NCBI GenBank assembly: GCA_038213835.1
Contig: JBBQSN010000078.1
Location: forward strand, 1 to 16,162
Reading direction: 5' to 3'
Length of the DNA: 16,162 nt
Source: JBBQSN01 sp038213835
GTDB taxonomy: Bacteria > Actinomycetota > Actinomycetes > Actinomycetales > CAWJMD01
This document shows, piece after piece, positions 1 through 7,032 of this stretch (its first letter is position 1; every line of letters begins with the position of its first letter). A program made the translations under genes and the position numbers. The notes under the pieces are model-generated. The model made no database searches. It was not told the DNA's origin and saw only the letters and a list, made by a program, of their open reading frames with translations.

Positions 1-512
1 TCTTCGACCGCCTCAGCAGCACCGGCCACATCGCTGAACGTGGTCTTAGGCATGTCCTTGGTGACCATTTTGGCCTTGGACTTGCCGAAGTTCATCACGC
101 GCGAACCGCCGCCTTGCATCTGCGTCATGAAGAAGAAGAGCAGGCCGAGGATCAAGATGATTGGCCCGAACGTGAACAGCAGCGTGATGAGCCAACCTTG
201 CGACGGGACCTCTGAGACCTGTCCCTCCGGTGGCGGCACCTCTTGCACCAGGTCGGAGAGCAGTTGCCCTTGCTGGACGATGTAGTTGGCCTTGATCTTG
301 TCGCCGTTGGCCAGGTCGACCCGAACCTCTTGGTCGCGGTCGATGAGGGTGACCTTGGTGGCCTCGCCGTCTTGGATCGCGGAGATGACGGTAGACGTGT
401 CCTTCTTCTCGTAGCCACCCGACGCCGTCATGACCTGGGCCAGGACGAGGGCGAGCATGACGACAACGACGATCCAGAAGATCGGTCCACGGACGATGCG
501 CTTGATGTTCAT
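1..512 (-). CDS. ftsH: ATP-dependent zinc metalloprotease FtsH (N-terminal 170 residues, cut by window edge)
   Basis: Membrane-anchored AAA+ protease that degrades misfolded membrane proteins and some regulators. Only the N-terminus lies here. Transmembrane helix 1 is at about residues 11-28, then an extracytoplasmic domain at about 30-105, then helix 2 at about 107-129. The linker reads SRVMNFGKSKAK and leads to PKTTFSDVAGA, the hallmark entry to the FtsH AAA module. Walker motifs, the HEXXH site and the stop are outside the window. The ATG at 512 gives the usual FtsH beginning, and no in-frame start lies between it and the GGAGG at 536-540. That GGAGG is unusually far away (23 nt), with an inverted repeat between. 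Composition is odd: about 60% GC over the first 120 bases against about 80% in neighbouring tilS, and CAA outnumbers CAG for glutamine (7 to 4). It lies downstream of hpt on the same strand, the common actinobacterial order. Confidence 0.95.
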   Translation of the reverse strand, partial: MNIKRIVRGPIFWIVVVVMLALVLAQVMTASGGYEKKDTSTVISAIQDGEATKVTLIDRDQEVRVDLANGDKIKANYIVQQGQLLSDLVQEVPPPEGQVSEVPSQGWLITLLFTFGPIILILGLLFFFMTQMQGGGSRVMNFGKSKAKMVTKDMPKTTFSDVAGAAEAVE

Positions 513-516
513 GGCG

Positions 517-540
517 AGGGCGTAGACGCCCTGGACCTCC
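517..540 (-). promoter_or_regulatory. Inverted repeat between ftsH Shine-Dalgarno and start codon
   Basis: On the minus strand GGAGG (540-536) is followed by a perfect inverted repeat, AGGGCGT-CT-ACGCCCT (532-517), and then CGCC-ATG. The Shine-Dalgarno to ATG distance is 23 nt in the linear transcript, but about 7 nt if the 16-nt repeat folds into a hairpin. The repeat is seen directly. A role in bringing the ribosome site to the start codon is inference. Confidence 0.5.
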
Positions 541-635
541 TACTACGGGGAAGACTTGGGGCTTCGACGGTACACCGCCAGCGGGACGGCCGCGCCCAGA
601 GGAACCGCCTGTGGCTCAGCGTTCGCCGCCAGCGA

Positions 636-1211
636 TCACCCGCCGGGGCGGTAGACGTGGCGAGCCAGGCTGCCGACAAACGGCAGCGAACGGTACTTCT
701 CGGCATAGTCGAGCCCGTAGCCGACGACGAACTCAGGCGGGATGTCGAACCCCACGTACTTCACGGGGGGCGGGCTGCTCTTGCCACTCTCCGCCTGAGC
801 ACCCGGCTTGCGCAGCAGGGTGCACACCTCGAGCGAGGCCGGGCCACGGGACGACAGGTTGCGCAACAGCCACGAGAGAGTCAGGCCCGAGTCGACGATG
901 TCTTCGACGACCAGCACGTGGCGGTCGGTGAGGTCGGCGTCGAGGTCCTTGATGATCCGCACCACGCCGCTAGACCGGGTACCCGACCCGTAGGACGACA
1001 CCGCCATCCAGTCCATCTGCACCGGGCTGTGCATCGCGCGGGCGAAATCGGCCATCACCATCACCGCGCCCTTGAGCACGCCCACGAGGAGCAGGTCGCG
1101 GCCGGCGTAGTCGCGGTCGACCTCGGCCGCCATCTCGGCCAGCCGCGCGTCGATCTGCTCGGCGCTGATGAGGATCTTCTCCAGGTCGGTGCCCATGTCG
1201 TCGGCGTCCAC
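636..1211 (-). CDS. hpt: Hypoxanthine(-guanine) phosphoribosyltransferase
   Basis: Purine-salvage enzyme that converts hypoxanthine or guanine plus PRPP to IMP or GMP in the cytoplasm. The 191-residue product has the family landmarks: the LKG loop in VGVLKGA (about 43-49), the flexible catalytic loop SSYGSGTRSSG (about 72-82), the PRPP-binding motif VLVVEDIVDSG (about 99-109), and the C-terminal VGYGLDYAEKYRSLP. Length fits bacterial HPRT. I chose the GTG at 1211 because GAGGAG lies 9 nt upstream. An internal ATG five codons later (1196) is possible, but its spacing to that site is worse. It follows tilS by 26 nt on the same strand, so the two are probably co-transcribed, as in many actinobacteria and firmicutes. 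Xanthine specificity cannot be excluded from sequence alone. Confidence 0.95.
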   Translation of the reverse strand: MDADDMGTDLEKILISAEQIDARLAEMAAEVDRDYAGRDLLLVGVLKGAVMVMADFARAMHSPVQMDWMAVSSYGSGTRSSGVVRIIKDLDADLTDRHVLVVEDIVDSGLTLSWLLRNLSSRGPASLEVCTLLRKPGAQAESGKSSPPPVKYVGFDIPPEFVVGYGLDYAEKYRSLPFVGSLARHVYRPGG

Positions 1212-1237
1212 CGGCAGGTGCTCCTCGTGAGGTGTCG

Positions 1238-2275
1238 TCAGGTCGGGTCGTTCGGGTGGCGAGGGACGAGCACAAGCATCCCAGACGCGCGGGTGGCGCG
1301 GACACCGCCGGGCAGGCTCACCGGGCCCTGGCCGCGCCAGTGCGTCAGCAGGGCGTCCACGGCCAGCACGTGGGCACGGCCCAGGCTGCCGGCGGGGCAC
1401 CCCGCGAGCACCAGGGCCTGCCGCAGGACCCGGCGACGGACGGCGGCCGGGTGCCGCGCGAGGACGGACGCCTCGTACGGCCCCGGGCCGACGGTGGCGA
1501 GCAGGTCGCCGGCGGCCAGGTCGAGGGCGTCGGCGTCCTCGCGCAGCAGCGCGGCGGAGCGCGCCAGGGCCGCGGCCACCCCGGGCCCGAGCTCGGCCTC
1601 CAGCGCGGGGAGCAGCCGGTGCCGCACCCGGGCCCGGGCCGTGGCCGGGTCGGCGTTAGACGGGTCCTCGTGGCCGACCAGCCCGAGGTCGACGAGCGAG
1701 GCCCGCACCGTGGAGCGGGCCAGGGCGAGGAACGGCCGGCGGTAGGCACCGCGCACCTCGGCCATCGCGGCGAGCGAGCGCGCCCCCGAACCGCGGGCCA
1801 GCCCCAGCAGCACCTGCTCGGCCTGGTCGTCGAGGGTGTGGCCCAGCAGCACCGCGACCGCGCGGTGCCGGCGGGCGGCATCGTCCAGCGCCACGTAGCG
1901 GGCCGTGCGCGCGGCCGCCTCGGGCCCGGAGCCGTCGGCCACCACCTGGACCCGCACCACCTCGACCGGCTCCATGCCGAACGAGCGGCAGCGCGCGGCA
2001 GCCGCCGTGGCGACCTCGGCGCTGCCGTCCTGCAGGCCGTGGTCGACCACGACCGCTCCCGCGCGGGTCTCGTGCGCGGTGGCGGCGGCCAGGGCGAGCG
2101 AGTCGGGACCTCCGCTGCAGGCCACCAGCACCGGACCGCTATCGGGGGCGACACCGGGGGCGACACCGGGGGCGGCACCGGGGGCGGCACCGGGGGCGGC
2201 ACCGCGCGCCAGGGACGCCAGTGCCTCCCGGACCGCGAGCCGGGTGGCCGCCACCGCGGGCGAGGGTCCCGCCAC
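1238..2275 (-). CDS. tilS: tRNA(Ile)-lysidine synthase
   Basis: Cytoplasmic ATP-dependent enzyme that attaches lysine to C34 of tRNA-Ile(CAU), switching it from AUG to AUA decoding. The 345-residue product has the N-type PP-loop motif SGGPDS (about residues 54-59), the downstream HTLDDQAEQ motif, and the RARVRHRLLPALE segment typical of TilS. A short C-terminal region ends near LVPRHPNDPT. Length is normal for actinobacterial TilS. The GTG at 2275 is chosen because it follows the upstream stop by 13 nt. AGGA is about 11 nt upstream, so the site is weak. The GTG at 2254 is an alternative. Between the N-terminal helix and the PP-loop is a PG(A/V)A repeat of about 20 residues, from five 12-bp DNA repeats. 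The segment is unlikely to be part of the fold. Probably an operon with the DUF2342 gene upstream and hpt downstream. Confidence 0.94.
   Translation of the reverse strand: MAGPSPAVAATRLAVREALASLARGAAPGAAPGAAPGVAPGVAPDSGPVLVACSGGPDSLALAAATAHETRAGAVVVDHGLQDGSAEVATAAAARCRSFGMEPVEVVRVQVVADGSGPEAAARTARYVALDDAARRHRAVAVLLGHTLDDQAEQVLLGLARGSGARSLAAMAEVRGAYRRPFLALARSTVRASLVDLGLVGHEDPSNADPATARARVRHRLLPALEAELGPGVAAALARSAALLREDADALDLAAGDLLATVGPGPYEASVLARHPAAVRRRVLRQALVLAGCPAGSLGRAHVLAVDALLTHWRGQGPVSLPGGVRATRASGMLVLVPRHPNDPT
2144..2203. repeat. Five 12-bp tandem repeats inside tilS
   Basis: The unit on the plus strand is GGGGGCGACACC twice (2144-2167), then GGGGGCGGCACC three times (2168-2203). It is in frame in tilS and encodes PG(A/V)A repeats just before the PP-loop. 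The clean unit boundary and the single shared A/G change suggest slippage expansion. Confidence 0.9.
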
Positions 2276-2288
2276 GGCCGTCCCGTTC

Positions 2289-3374
2289 CTAGCCGTGCAC
2301 CCGGCGCACCCAGGCGGCCGGGTCGGTGATCTCCTCGGGCAGCGGCAGCGTCTCGGCGGAGCCCCACACCGCGTTGAAGCCGTCGTTGCCGACCTCGTTG
2401 ACCACGCCGCGGACGAAGCCCGCGCCGTCACGGTACTGCCGCATCTTCGCGTCGAGCCCGAGCAACCGACGCAGCATCCGGTCCAGGCCGCCGCTGCCCG
2501 CCCTGCGCGCGGTGAAGCGGTCGCGGATGACGGCGACGGTCGGGATCACCTGGGGACCCACCTCGTCCATCACGACGTCGGCGTGCCCCTCGAGCAGCGA
2601 CATCACGGCGGTGAGCCGGGTCAGCGCCTCGCGCTGCTGCGGAGTCTGCACCAGCTCGAGCAGCCCGTTGCCGTCGCCGCCCCGCAGCACGTCGGGCAGC
2701 TGGCGGGCGGCGGCGGTCAGCCGGTCGGCGAGCGCGCCGGAGTCCCCGAGCAGGTCGCCGACCAGCGAGCGGCTGGCCTCGAGCAGGTACGGACGCAACC
2801 AGGGGTTGGCGGTGAACTGCACGCGGTGGGTCTCCTCGTGCAGGCAGACCCAGAGCCGGAAGTCGGCCGGCTCGGCGTCCAGCTGGCGCTCGACCTGGAC
2901 GATGTTCGGCGCCACGAGGAGCAGCCGTCCACCGGCAGGGTCGGCGATGTCGTACTGCCCCAGCACCTTCGAGGCCAGGAACGACAGCAGCGACCCCAGC
3001 TCGACGCCGGTGACCTTACGCCCGACGGACTGCACGACGGGGCTAGGTGCCTTCTCCCGCCGCGCCTGGGCGTCGGCGACGGCGGGCGCCAGCATCTCGC
3101 GGAAGGCGTCGACGTTGGCGGTGACCCAGCCCGGCCGGTCGACGACCAGGACGTTCTCGCCTGGGGTGGCGACCAGACCGGTGGTGGAGGCGACGTACCC
3201 GGTGGAGTCGGCGGCGAAGCCGCGCAGCTGCTCGACCACCTCGCCGGCCTCGCGCGGACCCACCTGCGGGCCGGGACGGACCAGGTGGCCGGCCGCCTGG
3301 ATCGCGAGGTCCCAGTCGACCAGGGCGTCGACAGGGCCGTAGTCGACGTCAGCACGGGCGGCGGTCTGCTCCAC
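2289..3374 (-). CDS. Zinicin-like zinc metalloprotein, DUF2342 / 'F420 biosynthesis-associated' hydrolase family
   Basis: Putative zinc-dependent hydrolase of the zincin-like DUF2342 family, which is essentially actinobacterial. The product is 361 residues. It has an HExxH motif, HEETH (179-183), preceded by FRLWVCL, and a downstream EGHAD (262-266) that likely supplies the third metal ligand. No signal peptide or transmembrane segment is seen, so it is probably cytoplasmic. Automated annotations often link the family to coenzyme F420 because of co-occurrence. I know of no demonstrated reaction and do not assign one. The GTG at 3374 is the only reasonable in-frame start, with a weak GGTGGG upstream. 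It sits 51 nt after dacB and 13 nt before tilS. That dacB-DUF2342-tilS-hpt-ftsH order is common in actinobacteria and supports co-transcription. Confidence 0.9.
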   Translation of the reverse strand: MEQTAARADVDYGPVDALVDWDLAIQAAGHLVRPGPQVGPREAGEVVEQLRGFAADSTGYVASTTGLVATPGENVLVVDRPGWVTANVDAFREMLAPAVADAQARREKAPSPVVQSVGRKVTGVELGSLLSFLASKVLGQYDIADPAGGRLLLVAPNIVQVERQLDAEPADFRLWVCLHEETHRVQFTANPWLRPYLLEASRSLVGDLLGDSGALADRLTAAARQLPDVLRGGDGNGLLELVQTPQQREALTRLTAVMSLLEGHADVVMDEVGPQVIPTVAVIRDRFTARRAGSGGLDRMLRRLLGLDAKMRQYRDGAGFVRGVVNEVGNDGFNAVWGSAETLPLPEEITDPAAWVRRVHG

Positions 3375-3425
3375 CGGCCCACCGTAACCCGCACCGCCGC
3401 AGGCCAGCCGTCCCGACCGCTCCGC

Positions 3426-4895
3426 TCAGGGACAGCCGCACCGCGACAGCGCCGCCGCGACCTCGTCCAGGGCGGCCCGCGCCGGCACGGTCGCGGGGGT
3501 GGCGTCGGCCAGGACGGCGAAGGCCAGCAACCGTCCGTTCGCGTCGACCGCGGTGCCGGCGAGCGAGCTGGTGCCGGTGAGCGACCCGGTCTTGGCGCGC
3601 ACCACGCCCTGGGCGGTACGCGCGGTCGCGGTCGCGTCGAACCGGTCGACCAGGGTCCCGGTGAGGGCGGCGACCGGCAGGCCCGTGACCAGGGGTCGCA
3701 GCCGCGGGTGCTCGGCGGACGAGGCGGCCGCGAGCACCCCCGTCAGGCTGCGCGGGCTGAGCCGCGAGCCGTCCGACAGCCCGCTGCCGTCGGCCAGGGC
3801 CAGTCCGTCGACGGGGACCCCGAGGCCGGCGACGACGTCCAGCACGGCCCGACCGCTGCCCGCGAAGTCGGGGGTGGCGCCGGTGTCGACGGCCACCAGC
3901 CGTGCCAGTGCGTCGGCGACGGTGTTGTCGCTGGCGGCCAGGGTGTATCCGACGACCTCCGACAGCGGTGCGGACGCCACCGAACCCAGCTCCTCGGCCC
4001 CCTCGGGCAGCAGCGCCCGCGTGACCGGTCCCTGCACACCGACCCCACGCTCGCCCAGGGCCGCGGCGAACGCCTGGGCCGCGGAGACGCCGGGGTCCTC
4101 GACCCGCTGCGCGTAGTTCTCCCGGGTGCGTCGTCCGACGTCCAGGGCGAGGCCGGTGACCGGGGCGACGAACCCGTTGGCGACGTCGCCGGCGAGGACT
4201 CCGGGACCGAGCGCCGGCCCCCAGCCGAGCCCCCCGAGCACGGAGTCGTCGAGGCGCAGCCGCACCGTGGTGGCCCCCCGCGCAGCCAGACCAGCGGCCA
4301 CCTGGTCGGCGAGGTCGGCCAGGCCCGCCCGACCCACCACGGCGGTCCGGTCGCCGGCGCCGGCGCCGAGCAGGAGGTCCCCGCCCCCGACCAGGTACAG
4401 CTCGCCGGGGGTCGCCCCGGTCCCGAGGTCGAGCGCTGCCCGGGTCGTGGTGGCGTGGTCGGGGCCGAGCCGCTCGAGCGCGGCGGCCCCGGTGAGCAGC
4501 TTCGCGACCGACGCCGGCTCGTAGCCGGTCCCGTCGCCCTGGGCCAGCAGCACCTCACCGGTGGTGGCGTCCAGCACGCTGACCCCCACCCGCGGACCCA
4601 GACCGGACGCGGCGAGCAGCGGCCCCAGGGTGGCCCGCAGCGCGTCGGGGTCCGGGGCGGGGGCGTCGTCGTCGAGGGGAGCGCTCCCCGCCGGGGGGCC
4701 CGGGGTCTGCGCGGCGAGCGCCGCGCCAGGAGCGGATCCGAACGCGGGGTAGGCCTGCGGGACGGGGTCGTCGGTCAGCGGGCCGGGGAGCTCGCCCCGG
4801 ACGTCGGCCGCGGCGTAGGCGGAGCCGGCGGCCAGCACGGCGGCCACGCACGACGCGGCGAGCACGCCCCGACGGCGACGTCCGTCCCGTGCCAC
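3426..4895 (-). CDS. dacB: D-alanyl-D-alanine carboxypeptidase/endopeptidase (PBP4-type, peptidase family S13)
   Basis: Extracytoplasmic penicillin-binding protein that trims the terminal D-alanine or cuts peptide cross-links of peptidoglycan. The 489-residue product starts with a basic n-region (ARDGRRRRG) and an Ala-rich signal peptide to about residue 30. A Pro/Asp/Ala linker follows, and then the S13 domain. All three active-site motifs are visible: SVAK (S129, K132), SDN (322-324) and KTG (435-437). The large insertion between motifs 1 and 2 is characteristic of PBP4/DacB. The GTG at 4895 is supported by a GGGGGG run about 5 nt upstream and by the clean signal peptide. It is first in the minus-strand run and divergent from ppa, with 114 bp shared. 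Confidence 0.95.
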   Translation of the reverse strand: MARDGRRRRGVLAASCVAAVLAAGSAYAAADVRGELPGPLTDDPVPQAYPAFGSAPGAALAAQTPGPPAGSAPLDDDAPAPDPDALRATLGPLLAASGLGPRVGVSVLDATTGEVLLAQGDGTGYEPASVAKLLTGAAALERLGPDHATTTRAALDLGTGATPGELYLVGGGDLLLGAGAGDRTAVVGRAGLADLADQVAAGLAARGATTVRLRLDDSVLGGLGWGPALGPGVLAGDVANGFVAPVTGLALDVGRRTRENYAQRVEDPGVSAAQAFAAALGERGVGVQGPVTRALLPEGAEELGSVASAPLSEVVGYTLAASDNTVADALARLVAVDTGATPDFAGSGRAVLDVVAGLGVPVDGLALADGSGLSDGSRLSPRSLTGVLAAASSAEHPRLRPLVTGLPVAALTGTLVDRFDATATARTAQGVVRAKTGSLTGTSSLAGTAVDANGRLLAFAVLADATPATVPARAALDEVAAALSRCGCP

Positions 4896-4922
4896 GGCGG
4901 CCCCCCGTCCGACCCGACTGCC

Positions 4923-4980
4923 CGTCCGGACCGCCTGTGCGGGAGACTAGCCGGAGCAGCAGGACCACACGTCCGGACCG
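4923..4980. promoter_or_regulatory. Paired 11-bp repeat with palindromic core in the dacB/ppa divergent promoter region
   Basis: CGTCCGGACCG occurs at 4923-4933 and again at 4970-4980. Each copy contains the perfect palindrome GTCCGGAC. The centres are 47 bp apart, inside the 114-bp region (4896-5009) that separates the divergent dacB and ppa starts. A TANNNT-type element (TAGTCT) for dacB lies on the minus strand at 4951-4946, between the copies, but no convincing -35 goes with it. The repeats are certain. A role as an operator pair is a guess, because such GC palindromes arise easily in this composition. Confidence 0.35.
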
Positions 4981-5009
4981 TCCGCACCAACCAGCACGTG
5001 GGAGCCGTC

Positions 5010-5504
5010 ATGGAGTTCGACGTCACGATCGAGATCCCCAAGGGGACTCGCAACAAGTACGAGGTCGACCACGCGACGGGGCGGATCAAGCTCGACCGCA
5101 CCCTGTTCACCGCCACCCGGTACCCCGCGGACTACGGGTTCATCGACAACACCCTGGGCGAGGACGGCGACCCGCTCGACGCGCTCGTGCTCATCGACGA
5201 GCCGACGTTCCCCGGGTGCCTGATCCGGTGCCGTGCGATCGGCCTGTTCCACATGCGCGACGAGGCCGGCGGCGACGACAAGATCATGTGCATCCCCACC
5301 GGCGACCCCCGGCTGGAGCACCTTCAGGACCTCGACGACATCAACGAGTTCTACCGGCTCGAGATCCAGCACTTCTTCGAGACCTACAAGGACCTGGAGC
5401 CCGGCAAGTCGGTCGAGGGCGCCCACTGGGCCGGCCGTGCCGAGGCCGACAAGGAGATCAACGCCTCGTTCGCGCGGCTGCAGGACTCCGGCACCGAGCA
5501 CTAG
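5010..5504 (+). CDS. ppa: Inorganic pyrophosphatase (family I)
   Basis: Cytoplasmic Mg-dependent enzyme that hydrolyses pyrophosphate to phosphate, pulling nucleic acid and protein synthesis forward. The 164-residue product has KGTRNKYE (11-18) and YPADYGFI, the family signature DGDPLD (52-57), and GGDDK with its metal/phosphate-binding acidic residues. It closely resembles the mycobacterial enzyme as I remember it. That enzyme carries two unusual active-site histidines, H21 and H86. Here H21 is kept (VDHATG) but position 86 is alanine (DEAGGDDK). The ATG at 5010 has GGGAG 5 nt upstream. An in-frame GTG at 4998 lacks comparable support. The stop is only 3 nt from the stop of the convergent NlpC/P60 gene, and no terminator hairpin is seen between them. 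Confidence 0.97.
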   Translation: MEFDVTIEIPKGTRNKYEVDHATGRIKLDRTLFTATRYPADYGFIDNTLGEDGDPLDALVLIDEPTFPGCLIRCRAIGLFHMRDEAGGDDKIMCIPTGDPRLEHLQDLDDINEFYRLEIQHFFETYKDLEPGKSVEGAHWAGRAEADKEINASFARLQDSGTEH

Positions 5505-5507
5505 CGG

Positions 5508-6893
5508 TCAGGGGCGGCCGGCGTAGTCCATCGCGCCGCTCATCCGCACCGAGGTCTCGCGCACCGGCACCCCGGCGCGAGCCGCCTCGATCATCCTGCC
5601 GTTCCCGCTGTACATGGCGAGGTGGTAGATCGAGCTCGTCGTGCTGCCGTCGCCGTAGAAGATGAGGTCACCGACCCGCAGGTCCGAGTACGACACCTTC
5701 TGCACGGCCGCGTACTGCTGGCGCGAGGTGCGCGGCAGGCTGACGCCGCCGTGCCGCCAGGCCGCGCCGGTCAGGCCGGAGCAGTCGTAGGCGTTCGGTC
5801 CGGTGGCCCCCCACAGGTACGGCTTGCCGATCTGGGTGCGGGCCCAGCTCACGGCGGCCTGGCCGCCGGAGGAGGAGCCGCTGGAGTCGCCGGGCGGCGG
5901 CGACGGTGCGGGCGCAGGGTCCGGGGAGGGTGCCGGCGCCGGGGACGGCGAGGGTCGGTCGTCGTCGCGGGAGGCGCGCTCGGCCGCCTCGCGGGCTGCG
6001 CGGTCGCGGGCGGCCTGGTCGCGGCCTGCCTGGTCGCGGCCCGCCTGGTCGCGGGCGGCCTGATCGGCGGCGGCCCGGTCCCGGGCCTCGCGCTCGCGCC
6101 GCTCGGCGGCCGCGCGGGCGGCGGCCTCGGCACGGGCGATCCGCTCGGCCTCCAGACCTGTCTGACGCTGCTGCTCGAGGGCGACGCTGGTGCTGCGCAG
6201 CGCCGCGAGCTGGGTCGTCACCTCGGCCTTCTCCGTCTCGGTCGCCCGCACCTGGGACTCGGCGGCGGCGGCGGCACGGTCGGCTGCGGCCTTGGCCTCA
6301 GCAGCGGCCTCGGCGGCGGCCTCCTGAGCTGCCTGGGCCGTGCGCGCCTGCTCGTCCATCAGCTGGGAGACCAGCTCGGCGGCCTGCCCGCGCTGGAACA
6401 CCTGCTGGCGCCCGTTGCCGAGGTACCGCAGCGTCCCCGCGCGGTCGATGAGGTCCTGCGGGCCGCCGGAGCTCAGGACGGCCTCAAGGCCGCCCATCGA
6501 CCCGCCGGCGCGGTAGGCGTCGGCGGCGAGCGAGCCGATCTGGTCGCGGGCCTCGACCAGCGCGGCCCGCGCCTGCGCGGCCGCGGCCTTCGCGCCGGCG
6601 GCCGCAGCGGTCGCCTCCTCGAGCGCGACCTGGGCCTCGTTCGCGTCCTCCGCGGCGCGCGCTGCCTCGATCTGGGTCCGCTGCAGCGCCGCGCCCGCGG
6701 AGGCGAGCCGGCTCTCCAGCGCCGCGACCTGCTGCGCCGTGGTGGCGACGGCCGTCTTGGCGGCGTCGACCTTGTCCTGGCTGGGGTAGGGCTCGGCCGT
6801 CGCCGGCGCCGCCCCCAGCAGCCCCAGCGAGAGAGCGGCGACGGCTGCAGCCGCCGCTGCCCGGGCCCCGGGCCGTCGCATCCCCACCGTCAC
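5508..6893 (-). CDS. Secreted NlpC/P60 peptidoglycan endopeptidase with coiled-coil N-domain (RipA-like)
   Basis: Likely cleaves stem peptides (D-Glu to meso-DAP type bonds) at division or during wall turnover. The 461-residue product has a signal peptide to about residue 33 (APATA before EPYPSQ) and an Ala/Glu-rich coiled-coil domain at about 38-305. A Pro/Ser/Asp linker spans about 311-344, and the C-terminal NlpC/P60 domain about 345-461. Catalytic candidates are C371 (YDCSGL), H424 (YHLAMY) and E436 (MIEA). The H-to-E spacing of 12 matches my memory of RipA. The coiled coil probably self-inhibits or positions the enzyme, as in RipA/PcsB relatives. The GTG at 6893 is chosen because GAGGAG lies 7 nt upstream. 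ATG 6881 is the weaker alternative. Likely regulated through the MtrA-type boxes at 7033-7068. Confidence 0.93.
   Translation of the reverse strand: MTVGMRRPGARAAAAAAVAALSLGLLGAAPATAEPYPSQDKVDAAKTAVATTAQQVAALESRLASAGAALQRTQIEAARAAEDANEAQVALEEATAAAAGAKAAAAQARAALVEARDQIGSLAADAYRAGGSMGGLEAVLSSGGPQDLIDRAGTLRYLGNGRQQVFQRGQAAELVSQLMDEQARTAQAAQEAAAEAAAEAKAAADRAAAAAESQVRATETEKAEVTTQLAALRSTSVALEQQRQTGLEAERIARAEAAARAAAERREREARDRAAADQAARDQAGRDQAGRDQAARDRAAREAAERASRDDDRPSPSPAPAPSPDPAPAPSPPPGDSSGSSSGGQAAVSWARTQIGKPYLWGATGPNAYDCSGLTGAAWRHGGVSLPRTSRQQYAAVQKVSYSDLRVGDLIFYGDGSTTSSIYHLAMYSGNGRMIEAARAGVPVRETSVRMSGAMDYAGRP
6002..6076. repeat. 15-bp tandem repeats in the coiled-coil region of the NlpC/P60 gene
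   Basis: Five units of 15 bp on the plus strand: GGTCGCGGGCGGCCT at 6002 and 6047, close variants at 6017 and 6032, and a degenerate fifth at 6062-6076. They encode DQA(A/G)R pentapeptides (about residues 277-296) on the minus strand, extending the coiled-coil/linker between the N-domain and the catalytic domain. Confidence 0.85.
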
Positions 6894-6944
6894 GTCGGAT
6901 CTCCTCGAATTACATGCGTGTCATTCACAGTCGCACTCGAACGG

Positions 6945-6961
6945 CGTGTCGAGTTGACACG
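6945..6961 (-). other. Small hairpin in the NlpC/P60 gene leader
   Basis: CGTGTC-AACTC-GACACG on the minus strand gives a perfect 6-bp stem with a 5-nt loop, 52 nt before the GTG start. A second inverted repeat, TCCCC-CT-GGGGA on the plus strand, lies at 6985-6996. Neither has a U-tract. They could shape mRNA stability or translation. No known riboswitch consensus was recognised. Confidence 0.4.
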
Positions 6962-7009
6962 GCTGGAGAAACGTACCCAACAACTCCCCCTGGGGAAACA
7001 CCTGTCCCA

Positions 7010-7015
7010 TAAATA
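7010..7015 (-). promoter_or_regulatory. Candidate -10 element for the NlpC/P60 gene
   Basis: TATTTA on the minus strand lies in a locally AT-rich patch, about 120 bp upstream of the GTG at 6893. The -35 position with 17-bp spacing (TGTGGC, about 7038-7033) falls inside the fourth 9-bp box of the adjacent array, and there is no good -35 match. That arrangement fits a promoter that needs an activator bound next to -35. The element is inferred from composition and position only. Confidence 0.4.
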
Positions 7016-7032
7016 CTCAGAACTGGTCGTTC

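Noticed and set aside
243..1745. 500-codon open frame on the plus strand
   Set aside because: Low-complexity Arg/His/Asp-rich translation antisense to ftsH, hpt and tilS, with no domain and no ribosome site.
2144..2203. CRISPR-like repeat
   Set aside because: The 12-bp units are contiguous without spacers and lie in frame inside tilS, so this is a coding minisatellite.
1905..5504. Very long open frame on the plus strand that runs in frame into ppa
   Set aside because: It is the antisense shadow of tilS, the DUF2342 gene and dacB, which have clear motifs on the minus strand. Only the last 164 codons (ppa) are real. Long antisense frames are expected at this GC content.
5505..5507. Terminator between convergent ppa and the NlpC/P60 gene
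   Set aside because: Only 3 bp separate the stops and no hairpin is visible at the junction. Any terminator must lie inside the opposing coding regions.
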